The notes under the pieces were generated by a model. It worked only from the letters and a program-made list of their open reading frames with translations, made no database searches and was not told the origin of the DNA. From Luteimonas endophytica (GTDB lineage: Bacteria > Pseudomonadota > Gammaproteobacteria > Xanthomonadales > Xanthomonadaceae), in NCBI RefSeq assembly GCF_029887875.1, contig NZ_JARXRM010000019.1:136030-200029 (forward strand): a stretch of DNA of 64,000 bases, read 5' to 3'. This document shows, piece after piece, positions 45,087 to 54,364 of the stretch; positions within the stretch are counted from its first letter, which is position 1; every line of letters starts with the position of its first letter. The position numbers and the translations under genes were made by a program.

Positions 45087-45827
45087 CTAGGCATACGCAT
45101 CCTCGCCGAGCTCGGCATTGGAGTACACGTCCTGCACGTCGTCCAGGTCCTCCAGCCACTCCAGCAGCTTCGCCACCTGCTGGGCGGTCTCGCCCTCCAC
45201 CGCGACCGCGTTGTCGGCGCGCCAGGTCACCTCCGCCTGGTCGGCCGGCACGCCGGCGCCGGCCATCGCATCGCGCACCGCCTCGAAGGCCTCCGGCGCG
45301 CTCAGCACGTCGATCGAGCCGTCCTCGGGGTAGACCACCACGTCGTCGGCGCCGGCCTCGATCGCCGCCTCGGTGATCCTCTCCTCGTCGGCGCCGGGGG
45401 CGAAGCTCAGCACCCCGAGCTTGCGGAACATGAAGGCCACCGAGCCGTCGGTGCCGAGGTTGCCGCCGCACTTGCTGAAGGCGTGGCGCACGTCGGCCAC
45501 GGTCCGCACCTTGTTGTCGGTCAGACAGTCGACCAGCACCGCCACCCCGCCGGGCGCATAGCCCTCGTAGCGGATCTCCTCGTAGCTCACGCCCTCCAGT
45601 TCCCCGGTGGCCTTCTTGATCGCGCGCTCGATCACGTCCTTGGTCATGTTGGCGCCGAGCGCCTTGTCGATCGCGGTGCGCAGGCGCGGGTTGGCGGCCG
45701 GATCGCCACCGCCGCCGCGGGCGGCCACCGAGATCTCGCGGATCAGCTTGGTGAAGACCTTGCCGCGCTTGGCGTCCTGGGCGTTCTTGCGGTGCTGGAT
45801 GTTGGCCCACTTGGAATGACCGGCCAT
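45087..45827 (-). CDS. yebC: YebC/PmpR family protein
   Basis: This 246-aa protein has the canonical N-terminus [21 protein letters not shown] and three YebC domains to an acidic C-terminus. Family members act as DNA-binding regulators, and recent work links them to relief of ribosome stalling at proline motifs. It lies just upstream of ruvC on the same strand, the usual bacterial arrangement. Confidence 0.96.
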   Translation of the reverse strand: MAGHSKWANIQHRKNAQDAKRGKVFTKLIREISVAARGGGGDPAANPRLRTAIDKALGANMTKDVIERAIKKATGELEGVSYEEIRYEGYAPGGVAVLVDCLTDNKVRTVADVRHAFSKCGGNLGTDGSVAFMFRKLGVLSFAPGADEERITEAAIEAGADDVVVYPEDGSIDVLSAPEAFEAVRDAMAGAGVPADQAEVTWRADNAVAVEGETAQQVAKLLEWLEDLDDVQDVYSNAELGEDAYA

Positions 45828-45897
45828 GAGTCCTTCGTCTTGCCTGGAAGCAGACGCGGATTATAGGCGGCGGAGCCGGATCGCCGCCGGCGGGCCG

Positions 45898-46557
45898 CTA
45901 CCCCGCCGCGCGCCGGAAGCGCCCCCCGCGCAGGAACGCCACGGTCTGGACCAGGGCCGGTTGCGAAAACAGCAGGCCGCTGTGGCTGGCGGCGACCACG
46001 ACGTGGTCGGCCAGGGCGGGAAGCCGCGTCTCCTCCACCGTGACGGTGCCGTCGTGGGGGCCGTCGAACCGGGCCAGCAGCGCGCCGAGGCCGCGCGGGA
46101 TCCGGCCGGCGACCATGCCGACCTCGACCTGCGCCGGCCAGGAGGCGCAGCCGCGGCGCAGGATCGCCCCGCTGCGCCCCATGTACAGCGCGGTCGCGGC
46201 GCGGCGCGACAGTGCCATCGCCGCGCCGCTGCCACGGACCGGGGTGCCGAGGCAGACCACGCGCCGGACCGGCAAGCCGGGAATGGTCGCCAACGCATCC
46301 AGCGCCAGCAGGCCGCCCAGGCTGTGTCCGACCAGGTGCGCCGGCGGACCGTCGCGCAGGCGCGCCGCCAGCGCGTTGGCGGCGGTCTCCGGGCGGCCGA
46401 CGATGCTGTGGTAGCCGCAGACCTCGGTGGCGAAGCCGCATCCGCGCAGGCGGCGCGCGAACCACAGCATCGCCGCGCCCGGCATCCACAGGCCGTGCAG
46501 CAGGATCACCCGCTCTGGTCCGCCGCGGTCGACCGGTCCGGTCGGGTCCTGGTGCAA
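45898..46557 (-). CDS. Lipase-like alpha/beta hydrolase
   Basis: This 219-aa hydrolase has an oxyanion-hole HGLW motif near residue 21, the nucleophile elbow GHSLGG (Ser near 79), and candidate Asp and His in GPHDGTV and ASHSGLLFS. The short size and lack of a signal peptide suggest a cytoplasmic esterase or a peripheral PGAP1/lipase-like enzyme. The substrate is unknown. A terminator of the upstream gene lies just before its ATG, so it is probably transcribed alone. Confidence 0.85.
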   Translation of the reverse strand: MHQDPTGPVDRGGPERVILLHGLWMPGAAMLWFARRLRGCGFATEVCGYHSIVGRPETAANALAARLRDGPPAHLVGHSLGGLLALDALATIPGLPVRRVVCLGTPVRGSGAAMALSRRAATALYMGRSGAILRRGCASWPAQVEVGMVAGRIPRGLGALLARFDGPHDGTVTVEETRLPALADHVVVAASHSGLLFSQPALVQTVAFLRGGRFRRAAG

Positions 46558-46582
46558 GCACTGTCCTCCGGCGGGTGCGCGG

Positions 46583-46611
46583 AAACGAAAGGGGCGGCCT
46601 GCGGCCGCCCC
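46583..46611 (-). terminator. Terminator after the small secreted protein gene
   Basis: On the minus strand GGGGCGGCC pairs perfectly with GGCCGCCCC around GCA and is followed by TTTCGTTTC. It lies 12 bases after the stop of the 78-aa gene. Confidence 0.85.
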
Positions 46612-46623
46612 CGGTACGCCATC

Positions 46624-46860
46624 TCAGTGGCAAGGATAGATGGCCATCGCCCGCGGTGGGCCGGCATTGCCCCAGGTGACGACGTAGCCGTCGCACTCGA
46701 TGCGGCCACCGCCGATGGCGTTGCCGTTGCTGTCGTAGTTGGTCCACTCGCCCCATTCCTCGCCGAGGATCGGGAAGCGCGCGGAGGCGGTCCCGGCCAC
46801 GACCAGCACGGCGGCGGTGGCGGCGAGTGCGAGCAGGGTCCTGCGGATACGGGTTTTCAT
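46624..46860 (-). CDS. Small secreted DUF6289-like protein
   Basis: This 78-aa precursor has AAGGAG before its ATG, a basic N-terminus and a signal peptide ending at ASA (about residue 30). The 48-aa mature part has WGEWTNYDSNGNAIGGGRIEC and two Cys (near 59 and 77) that could form a disulfide. The pattern resembles small DUF6289 proteins common in Xanthomonadaceae, whose function is unknown. It is exported by Sec. Confidence 0.75.
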   Translation of the reverse strand: MKTRIRRTLLALAATAAVLVVAGTASARFPILGEEWGEWTNYDSNGNAIGGGRIECDGYVVTWGNAGPPRAMAIYPCH

Positions 46861-46985
46861 GACGTTTTCTCCTTGTCTGCGGATCCCCCTTGCCCAGCCT
46901 AGCGCGGCGCGATCGCCGCGCGGCCACCTGAACAGCGACGGGGGTCGTGCTTTGGCGCATCCGGGGCGCGTCCACCCCCGGCGGG

Positions 46986-47504
46986 TCAGGGTTCGCGGCG
47001 GAGAATGTATTCGAGGTCCTGCACGCGCCCCACCGGGAAGCGGTAGTCGCCGACGCGCTCGAACCCGTAGCGGGCGTAGAACCGCTGCGCTCCGGGGTTC
47101 TCCGACCAGACGCCCACCCACAGGGGGCGCGGGCCGCCGCGCAGCAGCCAATCGAGCGCGGTCCGCATCATGCGTCCGCCCCAGCCCCCCGCCTGCCACG
47201 GTGCCAGCAGGTACAGCCGCTTGAGTTCGCCGTCGCCCGGCCGCACCGCCGGGTGCGGCAGCCCGCAGGGGCCGGCAGCGGCGTGGCCGACCGCTGCGCC
47301 ATCGTGCTCCAGCAACCACACCGCATAGTCGGGGTGGGCGAGGATCGTGCGCTGGCGCTCGAGCGCATAGGCCTCGTCGAGGAACGTGCGCAGGTCCTCG
47401 GGCGGGTACAGGTGCCCGAACGTTTCGGTGAACGTGCGCGCGGCCAGCGTCGACAGCGCCGCCGCATCCTCGACCGTCGCGCGGCGGATGACCGGCGCGC
47501 TCAT
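46986..47504 (-). CDS. GNAT family N-acetyltransferase
   Basis: This 172-aa GNAT protein has RRATVEDAAALSTLAARTF at the N-terminus, ELKRLYLLAPWQAGGWGGRMM as the acetyl-CoA-binding core (the usual Q/R-x2-G-x-G is modified to QAGGWGGR), and ENPGAQRFYARYGFE in motif B. It is most like RimI/PaiA-type acetyltransferases; the substrate is unknown. I chose the ATG at 47504 over a GTG seven codons upstream. Confidence 0.88.
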   Translation of the reverse strand: MSAPVIRRATVEDAAALSTLAARTFTETFGHLYPPEDLRTFLDEAYALERQRTILAHPDYAVWLLEHDGAAVGHAAAGPCGLPHPAVRPGDGELKRLYLLAPWQAGGWGGRMMRTALDWLLRGGPRPLWVGVWSENPGAQRFYARYGFERVGDYRFPVGRVQDLEYILRREP

Positions 47505-47629
47505 TGTCGGAGTCCCGGGCGGCACCCTCGCGCGCTGGGCAGGGCATACGCCGGCCCGCGGGCCGGCTCGTTACCCGCAACGGCTGCGGAACTGGGCGCC
47601 AGGGACGATTGCACCTTCCCTCCGACCCG

Positions 47630-49390
47630 CTACTGCTTCTTCAAGACCTGCACGTGCACTTCCGCCAGCTGCGCCTCCGGGATGGGCGAGGGCGCGCCGG
47701 TCATCAGGCACTGCGCGGTGGTGGTCTTGGGAAAGGCGATGACGTCGCGGATCGAATCGGTGCCCGCCATCAGCGCGGCGATGCGGTCGATGCCGAAGGC
47801 GATGCCGCCGTGCGGCGGCGCGCCGTACTTCAACGCGTCGAGCAGGAAGCCGAACTTGGCCTGCGCCTCCTCGGCGCCGATGCCGAGCAGCTCGAACACG
47901 GCCGACTGCATCGACGAGCGGTGGATGCGGATCGAACCCCCGCCGATCTCGTTGCCGTTGAGCACCATGTCGTAGCCGCGCGACACCGCGGTGCGCGCGT
48001 TGCCGCGCAGTTCCGCCTCGTCGTCGACCGCGGGCGCGGTGAACGGATGGTGCAGGGCCACGTAGCGGCCGGCCTCGTCGTCCCATTCGAACATCGGGAA
48101 GTCGGTGACCCACAGCGGCGCCCAGCCGTCGGCCACCAGGCCGAACTCGCGCCCGGCCCGGAGCCGCACCGCGCCCATGAAATCGCTCACCGTCGCGTAC
48201 TTGCCGGCACCGAAGAACACCAGGTCGCCGCCGCCGGCGCCGACGTGCGCCAGCAGCGCCGCGAACGCGTCCTCGGCGAAGAACTTGGCGATCGGCGAGG
48301 ACACCTCGCCGTCCTCCGCGAGCTTGGCCCAGGCCAGCCCCTTGGCGCCGTACTTCGCCGCATGCGCGGCGTACTCGTCGATCTGCTTGCGCGACAGCAT
48401 GGCGCCGCCGGGAATGCGCAGCGCGCAGACCCGGCCGCCCTCCACCCCGGCCCAGTCGGTGAAGACCTTGAACTCCGAGCCCCGCACCTGGGCGTCGACG
48501 TCGACCAGCTCAAGCGGGATCCGCAGGTCCGGTTTGTCGGAACCGTAGCGGCGCAGCGCCTCGGCGTAGCTGATCCGGGGGAATTCGCCCAGCTCCACGT
48601 CCACCACCTCGCGGAACACGGCGCGGACCATCGCCTCGGTGGCGTCCTGCACGTCGCGCTCGGAGACCCAGGCGAACTCCATGTCGAGCTGGGTGAACTC
48701 CAGCTGGCGGTCGGCGCGCAGCGCCTCGTCGCGGAAGCAGCGCGCGATCTGGTAGTAGCGGTCGAAGCCGGCCATCATCAGGATCTGCTTGAACAGCTGC
48801 GGCGACTGCGGCAGGGCGTAGAACTCGCCCGGATGCATCCGCGCCGGGACCAGGAAGTCGCGCGCGCCCTCCGGCGTGGCCTTGGTCAGGACCGGGGTCT
48901 CGATGTCCTGGAAGCCGGCGTCGTCGAGCCAGCGGCGCAGCGCGCGCACCAGCCTGGTACGTACCCGCATCCGTCGCTGCATCTGCGGGGTGCGCAGGTC
49001 GAGGTAGCGGTACTTGAGGCGGACGTCCTCGCCGGCGTTCTCGTGGGCGTGGAACGGCAGCGGCTCGGCCTTGTTGAGCACCTCGATCCGGCGCGCGACC
49101 ACTTCCACCTGGCCGGTCGGGATCTTCGCATTCGGCGATTCGCGCCGGCGCACCTGGCCGGTCACGCGCAGGCAGTCCTCGTAGCCCACCGCGGCGGCGG
49201 CGGCGATCACAGCGGCGTTGCCGTCGACTCCGGCTTCCGGCTCGGCCACCACCTGGACGATGCCCTCGTGGTCGCGCAGGTCGATGAAGCACAGCCCGCC
49301 CAGATCTCGGGCGACATCGGCCCAGCCGCAGAGGGTGACGGTCTGGCCGATCAGGGCCTCGTCGACGAGGCCGCACAAGTGGGTACGCAT
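47630..49390 (-). CDS. aspS: Aspartyl-tRNA synthetase
   Basis: AspS charges tRNA-Asp, and in many bacteria also tRNA-Asn. The 586-aa class II enzyme has an N-terminal OB fold ([11 protein letters not shown] to PTGQVEV), motif 2 ([21 protein letters not shown]), the bacterial GAD insert and motif 3 ([13 protein letters not shown]). The ATG at 49390 gives the family N-terminus. Whether it is discriminating cannot be told here. Confidence 0.97.
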   Translation of the reverse strand: MRTHLCGLVDEALIGQTVTLCGWADVARDLGGLCFIDLRDHEGIVQVVAEPEAGVDGNAAVIAAAAAVGYEDCLRVTGQVRRRESPNAKIPTGQVEVVARRIEVLNKAEPLPFHAHENAGEDVRLKYRYLDLRTPQMQRRMRVRTRLVRALRRWLDDAGFQDIETPVLTKATPEGARDFLVPARMHPGEFYALPQSPQLFKQILMMAGFDRYYQIARCFRDEALRADRQLEFTQLDMEFAWVSERDVQDATEAMVRAVFREVVDVELGEFPRISYAEALRRYGSDKPDLRIPLELVDVDAQVRGSEFKVFTDWAGVEGGRVCALRIPGGAMLSRKQIDEYAAHAAKYGAKGLAWAKLAEDGEVSSPIAKFFAEDAFAALLAHVGAGGGDLVFFGAGKYATVSDFMGAVRLRAGREFGLVADGWAPLWVTDFPMFEWDDEAGRYVALHHPFTAPAVDDEAELRGNARTAVSRGYDMVLNGNEIGGGSIRIHRSSMQSAVFELLGIGAEEAQAKFGFLLDALKYGAPPHGGIAFGIDRIAALMAGTDSIRDVIAFPKTTTAQCLMTGAPSPIPEAQLAEVHVQVLKKQ

Positions 49391-49492
49391 GGACGCTCCG
49401 TGGGGTATCGCCGCCCGGGCGCGGACGGAACCGCGCATTTTACCGGCTGGCGCGCCCACATTCCCGCATCGCGGGCGAATCTCCGCGCGGCG

Positions 49493-49873
49493 TCAGGGCG
49501 CGGCCGCGGGCTTCTCGGCGGGCTTGGGCTTGGCTTCGGGCTTGGCCGGCGCGGCGGCTGCGGCGGTTGCGGCGGGCTTGACGGTCGGATCCGGCTTGGC
49601 CCCGCCGGATCCGGCGCCGTCGGACTTGCCGGCATCGGTCTGCTTGCTGGCGCCCTCGCCTCCTTCGACGAGGTTGCGCTTCTTCTCGCCGTCCTTCTTG
49701 AAGTCGGTCTCGTACCAGCCGCTGCCGGCCAGGCGGAAGGACGGCGCCGTCAGCTGCCGCTTCACGGCCGCGGCACCGCACGCCGGGCAGGCGGCCGGGT
49801 CGGGGTCGGCGAGCTTCTGCAGCCGGTCGAAGGCGTGGCCGCAGTCGGCGCAGCGGAAAGCGTAGATGGGCAT
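49493..49873 (-). CDS. FmdB-like zinc ribbon protein
   Basis: This 126-aa protein begins MPIYAFRCADCGHAF and has a second pair in CPACGA, a zinc ribbon of the FmdB/CxxC regulatory family (residues 1-45). It ends in a low-complexity Lys/Pro/Ala tail (about 75-126) with repeated AKPEAKP-like units. It precedes aspS on the same strand. A regulatory or zinc-binding role is inferred; the tail is likely unstructured. Confidence 0.88.
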   Translation of the reverse strand: MPIYAFRCADCGHAFDRLQKLADPDPAACPACGAAAVKRQLTAPSFRLAGSGWYETDFKKDGEKKRNLVEGGEGASKQTDAGKSDGAGSGGAKPDPTVKPAATAAAAAPAKPEAKPKPAEKPAAAP

Positions 49874-50233
49874 GATCGGAACGCTCCTGGAGACTGCCGC
49901 ATTGTGGGGGCGGCTGCGCCCGTTTCAAGCGGCCCATGGCCGCGAAGGCCGGGGGACGTTGCGGTCGGTCTGGCGCCACACGCCGGCCGATGGATTCCTC
50001 ATGGGCGCTGTGGTGGGGGGACGAAATCTCCTACGGTCGTGCCAAAGGCCAGATGCGGCTCAGGTCCCTCCGCCCCGACAGGCCCCAAACATACAAGCAG
50101 CCCATGGACGCGAAGGACGCGGGGTGCTCCGGCCGGGTGCGCGGCGATCGGGCATCGGCCACCGCGCCGGCCTTCGCGTGCACGCACGCTCCTACGGGCG
50201 GCGGCCACGCGGCCGCGGGAGGGATGGGTGGGG
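49874..50233. repeat. Gap with degenerate direct repeats
   Basis: No gene is supported in this 360-base gap. Two related units of about 34 bases begin AAGCGGCCCATGGCCGCG (near 49927) and AAGCAGCCCATGGACGCG (near 50095), in direct orientation. A third GC-rich inverted segment lies near 50155-50220 (cggccaccgcgccgg and ggcggccacgcggccg). They look like remnants of a dispersed intergenic repeat of this genus. Confidence 0.6.
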
Positions 50234-50935
50234 TCAGTCGCCCCAGGGGGCCGGGGGCGGGTCGACCGGCGTGCTCAGGTCGAACTCGACCTGGAACAGC
50301 CGGCCGCCGGGCCGCGACAGCTCGTACAGGAAGCGTCGGCCCGGTTCGATTTCCATCGCCCAGGTATTGGCGACCGAGGCCGCCAGGCCCTCGCGCTCGA
50401 ACAGCGCCACCGATTCGGCGTCGACCGGAAATTCCTGGCGGCGGGCGCTGCCCTCGGCGGCGGTGTCGCCGCCGTACATCGTCACCGGGTCGTCGCTGCC
50501 GTCCTGGTGGCGGTGGTCGTGCTCGAGCCGCAGCCCCGAGGCCGTGCGGGTCAACACCCAGGTACGGGAGCGGTCGGCGCCGACGTGGAACGGGATCCGC
50601 AGCTCGCGCGCCGGCTCCTCGCAGCCGCGGACATGCATCACCAGCGCCTGGCCCTCGAACGCGTCGGGCTGGGGCGGGGCCGGCTCGTTGGCGACGATGC
50701 GGCCGGCGAAGGCCTGGCCGCAGTGCTGCGCCAGGCCGGCCAGAAAGGCGTCCGCCGGGGCCTCGCCGCCTGGGACGGGCACGCCGGCGGGCGCGCCGGC
50801 GGCTTCGTCGACGAAGTCTTCGGCGGCGGCGTCGGCGCGGGCGGCGGCGCCGTTGCCGGCGTCGGTAACCACGTTGCAGGCGGCGAGCGCGAGCAGCACC
50901 ACGGAAAGGGGCAGGCGGGCGAGCAATCGGTTCAT
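50234..50935 (-). CDS. Hypothetical lipoprotein
   Basis: This 233-aa precursor has a lipoprotein signal with lipobox LAAC (Cys near residue 20). An Ala-rich linker follows, then a domain of about 180 residues with a Cys pair (QHCGQAF, RGCEEPA) and acidic/His stretches such as LEHDHRHQDGSDD. I do not recognise its family. It is likely anchored to the inner or outer membrane facing the periplasm. It is divergent from the esterase-like gene. Confidence 0.75.
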   Translation of the reverse strand: MNRLLARLPLSVVLLALAACNVVTDAGNGAAARADAAAEDFVDEAAGAPAGVPVPGGEAPADAFLAGLAQHCGQAFAGRIVANEPAPPQPDAFEGQALVMHVRGCEEPARELRIPFHVGADRSRTWVLTRTASGLRLEHDHRHQDGSDDPVTMYGGDTAAEGSARRQEFPVDAESVALFEREGLAASVANTWAMEIEPGRRFLYELSRPGGRLFQVEFDLSTPVDPPPAPWGD

Positions 50936-51237
50936 CGGGCCACCGTAACCACCTGGTACCGGTGCGGCAAGCGCTCCCGAGCCGCGGCGAACGCGCTTTC
51001 CGTCCGCGCCGGCCCCGCGCCGAACCCGGCACCCGGTGCCCGGGCCCGTGCCAGGACCCGCCAGGCGTCCGGCAGCGCGGCCGCGAGGTCCGCGCGCCGC
51101 GCCGGCGCCGCCCGGCGCGGGGCCCGCCGTCGCAGCGCCGGCCGACGCGCCGCCGCGGCAATGGCGGATTTGTCGCCGGCGTCCCTCGTACTCCTTGTGG
51201 GGATGGCCATTCCGGCCGCCGCGACCCAGGAGCGCCG
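50936..51237. other. Gap between divergent units
   Basis: These 302 bases are extremely GC-rich. A minus-strand frame from ATG 51210 (92 aa) overlaps the lipoprotein start by ATGA and could be a small upstream gene. But it is Arg/Ala-rich, has a weak ribosome site and would leave only 27 bases for two divergent promoters. I see no clear promoter for either flanking gene. Confidence 0.4.
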
Positions 51238-52959
51238 ATGCCCGCGCCAGGATCCGTTCGTCATGCCCGGCCGCGGGCCGCGGCCCCATGGCTGCTGGCG
51301 CTGCTGTTGATCGCGCTGGCGCCCGCGGCATCCGCCGCCGGCTTCCGCGTGGTGCTGGACCCGGCGGTCGCGGACGGCCCGGTCACCGGGCGCCTGATCG
51401 TGGCCGTGGCGCGGAGCGCGGCACCCGAACCGCGGCAGGCGATCGGACTCAACGGCCCGGCCGTGTTCGGGGTCGACGTGGACGCGCTGGCGCCGGGCGC
51501 GGAAGTCGTGGTGGGGGCGGACGCCGCCGCGTACCCGCTGGAGAGCCTCGACGCCCTGCCTGCCGGCGACTACCACGTCCAGGCGGTGCTGGTCCGCTAC
51601 ACCCGGCTCGATCGCGCCGACGGCCACCGCCTGTGGCTGCCGCTGACCGACCGCCGGGTGCCGTTCCACGCCAAGCCAGGCAACCTCTACAGCGCGGTGC
51701 AGCCAATGGTGCTGGGGCCGGGTGCCGCACTGGGGCCCGGCGCCGCGCCTGCACCGCTGCGCCTCGCCGCCAAGGTGCCCGAGCTGCCCGAGCTGGAAGA
51801 CACCCCGTGGATCCGCAGGGTGCGGATCCGCAGCGACACCCTGAGCGCATTCTGGGGCGTGCCGATCCACGTCGGCGCCAGCGTGCTGCTGCCGCGCGGC
51901 TTCGACGAGCACCCGGACGCGCGCTACCCGGTGGTCTACGTGTTCGGGCATGGCGACGCGCCGTTCGGCTTCGATCCGGACCCGGCCAGCCACGACCAGG
52001 CCGCGGTGGCCAGGGCGCGGGACGCCAACGTGGAAACCGGCTACGAGTTCGCCCAGGCTTGGCAGGGCGACGATTTCCCGCGCGTGGTGGCGATCACCTT
52101 CGAGCACCCGAGCCCGTACTTCGTCGAATCCTACGCGGTCGACTCCGCCAACAACGGGCCGTACGGGGAGGCCCTCACCACCGAGATCATGCCGGAGCTG
52201 GAGCGACGCTTCCGCGGCATCGGCCGGCCCCACGCGCGCATCGTCGAGGGCGCCTCCACCGGCGGCTGGGAGGCGCTGGCGCTGCAGTTGCACTACCCGG
52301 AGTTCTTCGGCGGCGCCTGGGTGTTCAACCCGGACCCGATCGACTTCCGCAACTACCTGCTCAGCGACATCTACGCCGACGACAACATGTTCGCCGTGCC
52401 GGCCAACGAATGGCTGCAGGCCGAGCGGCCGTTCCGGCGCACCCGCGAGGGCCAGCCGCTGCTGGACATGCGCCACCTGGCCGCGTTCGAGGCGGTGCTC
52501 GGCTCGCGCGGGCGTTCCGGCTACCAGCTCGACATTTGGCAGGCCACCCACGGCCCGGCCGGCACCGACGGCTATCCGCGGCTGCTGTTCGACAAGCGCA
52601 CGGGCGCGATCGATCGCGAGGTCGCCGCCTGGATGCGCGACAACGGCTACGACCTGAGCGCCTTCGCGCGCGAGAACTGGGCGCGGCTGGCGCCGCTGCT
52701 GCGCGGCAAGCTGCACCTGTTCGCCGGCGAGATGGACGACTTCTACCTCAATCTCGCGGTCTACCGCTTCGAACGGATGCTGCGCGAGGCAGGCGGCGAG
52801 GACTATCCAGCGCGCTTCGAGTACGGCCGGCCGATGAAGGGCCACAACTGGCACCACACCAGCTGGGCCGGGGTTGTGCGCGAAATGGCCGCGCACGTCG
52901 AAGCCAATGCCCCCGCGGCCGCTTCCGATTCCGATTCCGATTTCCGCGAAGGACCCTGA
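51238..52959 (+). CDS. Exported esterase-like alpha/beta hydrolase
   Basis: This 573-aa exported protein has a signal peptide ending near SAAG (residue 35), a beta-rich N-terminal half, and a C-terminal esterase domain of the enterochelin-esterase/EstD type. The nucleophile is in EGASTGGWEALAL, with an acid in AGEMDDFYLN and the His likely in KGHNWHHTSW. AGGAG precedes the ATG. It overlaps nothing but is followed after one base by a membrane-anchored protein gene, so the two form an operon. The substrate is unknown. Confidence 0.85.
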   Translation: MPAPGSVRHARPRAAAPWLLALLLIALAPAASAAGFRVVLDPAVADGPVTGRLIVAVARSAAPEPRQAIGLNGPAVFGVDVDALAPGAEVVVGADAAAYPLESLDALPAGDYHVQAVLVRYTRLDRADGHRLWLPLTDRRVPFHAKPGNLYSAVQPMVLGPGAALGPGAAPAPLRLAAKVPELPELEDTPWIRRVRIRSDTLSAFWGVPIHVGASVLLPRGFDEHPDARYPVVYVFGHGDAPFGFDPDPASHDQAAVARARDANVETGYEFAQAWQGDDFPRVVAITFEHPSPYFVESYAVDSANNGPYGEALTTEIMPELERRFRGIGRPHARIVEGASTGGWEALALQLHYPEFFGGAWVFNPDPIDFRNYLLSDIYADDNMFAVPANEWLQAERPFRRTREGQPLLDMRHLAAFEAVLGSRGRSGYQLDIWQATHGPAGTDGYPRLLFDKRTGAIDREVAAWMRDNGYDLSAFARENWARLAPLLRGKLHLFAGEMDDFYLNLAVYRFERMLREAGGEDYPARFEYGRPMKGHNWHHTSWAGVVREMAAHVEANAPAAASDSDSDFREGP

Positions 52960-52960
52960 C

Positions 52961-53713
52961 ATGACGATGACGCCCCGCGACCGCCTGCTCACCGCCTGGC
53001 TGCTCGCCGTGACCGCGCTCGCCGGCTGGACCGCCTGGGACCGGATCAAGGCCGGCCCGGCCACCACCGCCGCACCGCCGGCGGCCAGCGCCGCGTTCGA
53101 GGAACTCACCGTCGAGCGGATCAACGTGGTCGAACCGAACGGCCTGAACCGCCTGGTGATCTCCAACGCGGCGCGTTTCCCCGGTCTGTTCATGGAGGGC
53201 ACCGAATACCGCCACCACAGCCGCACCGGCGGTGGAATGCTGTTCTTCAACGACGAGGGCGACGAGTCGGGCGGCATGAGCTTCTCCAGCGCCCGGGAGG
53301 ACGGGGCGTATGCGGCTTCGGCGGGGTTGTTCTTCGACCAGTACAAGCAGGACCAGACCGTGGGCGTGGTCTACAACGACCAGGACGGCCGTCGCGTCGC
53401 CGGGCTGAGGGTCTGGGATCGCCCGGACTATTCGATCGGGCCGCTGATGGAAATGAGCGACCGGGCGGCCCGGGCGGAGTCGCACGCCGCGCGCGAGGCG
53501 ATCCGCGAGGAAATGATGGACTACGCCATGGCGCGCGGCGGCGCCGGCGCCGAGCGGCTGTTCGCCGGCAAGGCGCTCGAGGACGCGGTGCTGCGCCTGG
53601 CGGACCCGCAGGGCCGGCCGCGGCTGCAGCTGACGGTCGATGGCGCGGGCGAACCGCGGGTGGATTTCCTGGCGGAGGACGGCACCGTGCTGCGCAGCAT
53701 CACCGCGCAGTGA
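52961..53713 (+). CDS. Membrane-anchored hypothetical protein
   Basis: This 250-aa protein has an N-terminal signal-anchor (about residues 8-24) and a periplasmic beta-rich domain with VERINVVEPNGLNRLVISN and GGGMLFFNDEGDESGGMSF. The pattern recurs in scattered bacterial hypotheticals, but no function is known to me. It starts one base after the esterase-like stop and probably acts with it. Its second half has an Arg/Ala-rich helical insert. Confidence 0.75.
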   Translation: MTMTPRDRLLTAWLLAVTALAGWTAWDRIKAGPATTAAPPAASAAFEELTVERINVVEPNGLNRLVISNAARFPGLFMEGTEYRHHSRTGGGMLFFNDEGDESGGMSFSSAREDGAYAASAGLFFDQYKQDQTVGVVYNDQDGRRVAGLRVWDRPDYSIGPLMEMSDRAARAESHAAREAIREEMMDYAMARGGAGAERLFAGKALEDAVLRLADPQGRPRLQLTVDGAGEPRVDFLAEDGTVLRSITAQ

Positions 53714-53794
53714 CCGATGCCTCAGCCGACGGGCCAGGCGGGACGTGATATGAAGCAACGGTGATCGACATGCGCTGCGCCGTGGACTCCGCCC

Positions 53795-54364
53795 GTGGAA
53801 CGTGAGAGCCGCATCCGCTGGTTCGCGCGCGAGGTGCTGCCGCACGAAACCGACGTGCGCCGCTGGCTGGCCGCGCGCATCCGCGGCCTGGCGATGTGCG
53901 ACCTGGACGAGGTCGTGCAGGAAACCTACGCCCGGCTGTGGGCGGTGGACACCGACGGCATCAACGACGCGCGCGCCTATCTGTTCGTCATCGCCAGGCG
54001 CGTGGTCGGGGAGACCGTCAGGAGGTCGAGGATCGTGCCGATCGAGACGGTGGCGGACATCGACGCGCTGAACGTGGCCGACGCCGGGCCGACCCCCGAG
54101 CGGCGGCTCAGCGGCCGCGAGGAGGTCGAACGGCTGCATGCGGCGATCGCGACGTTGCCGGCCAAGTGCCGGCAGGCGTTCGTGATGAAGAAGTTCGAGT
54201 CGCTGTCCCAGCGCGAGATCTCGGAACGGATGAACATTTCCGAGAGCACCGTGGAAAAGCACCTGGCGAAGGCGCTGCGGACGATCATGCGGGAAATGAG
54301 GAAAACGCCGGCCCTGCCGGCACGGAGCAGTGGAGCGGATGAGCGCAGGCAACGACAGCGCTGA
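53795..54364 (+). CDS. ECF sigma factor, FecI type
   Basis: This 189-aa ECF sigma factor has region 2 (EVVQETYARLWAVD, then ARAYLFVIARRVV) and region 4 (LPAKCRQAFVMKKFESLSQ, REISERMNISESTVEKHL). It is adjacent to a FecR-type anti-sigma factor and a TonB receptor with a signalling domain, the classical cell-surface signalling set. It starts with GTG. The gene overlaps fecR by 26 bases. Confidence 0.93.
   Translation: MERESRIRWFAREVLPHETDVRRWLAARIRGLAMCDLDEVVQETYARLWAVDTDGINDARAYLFVIARRVVGETVRRSRIVPIETVADIDALNVADAGPTPERRLSGREEVERLHAAIATLPAKCRQAFVMKKFESLSQREISERMNISESTVEKHLAKALRTIMREMRKTPALPARSSGADERRQRQR

Noticed and set aside
50932..51210. A 92-aa minus-strand frame coupled by ATGA to the lipoprotein
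   Set aside because: The composition is Arg/Ala-rich, the ribosome site is weak, and the divergent start leaves almost no promoter space. It is mentioned in the gap entry only.
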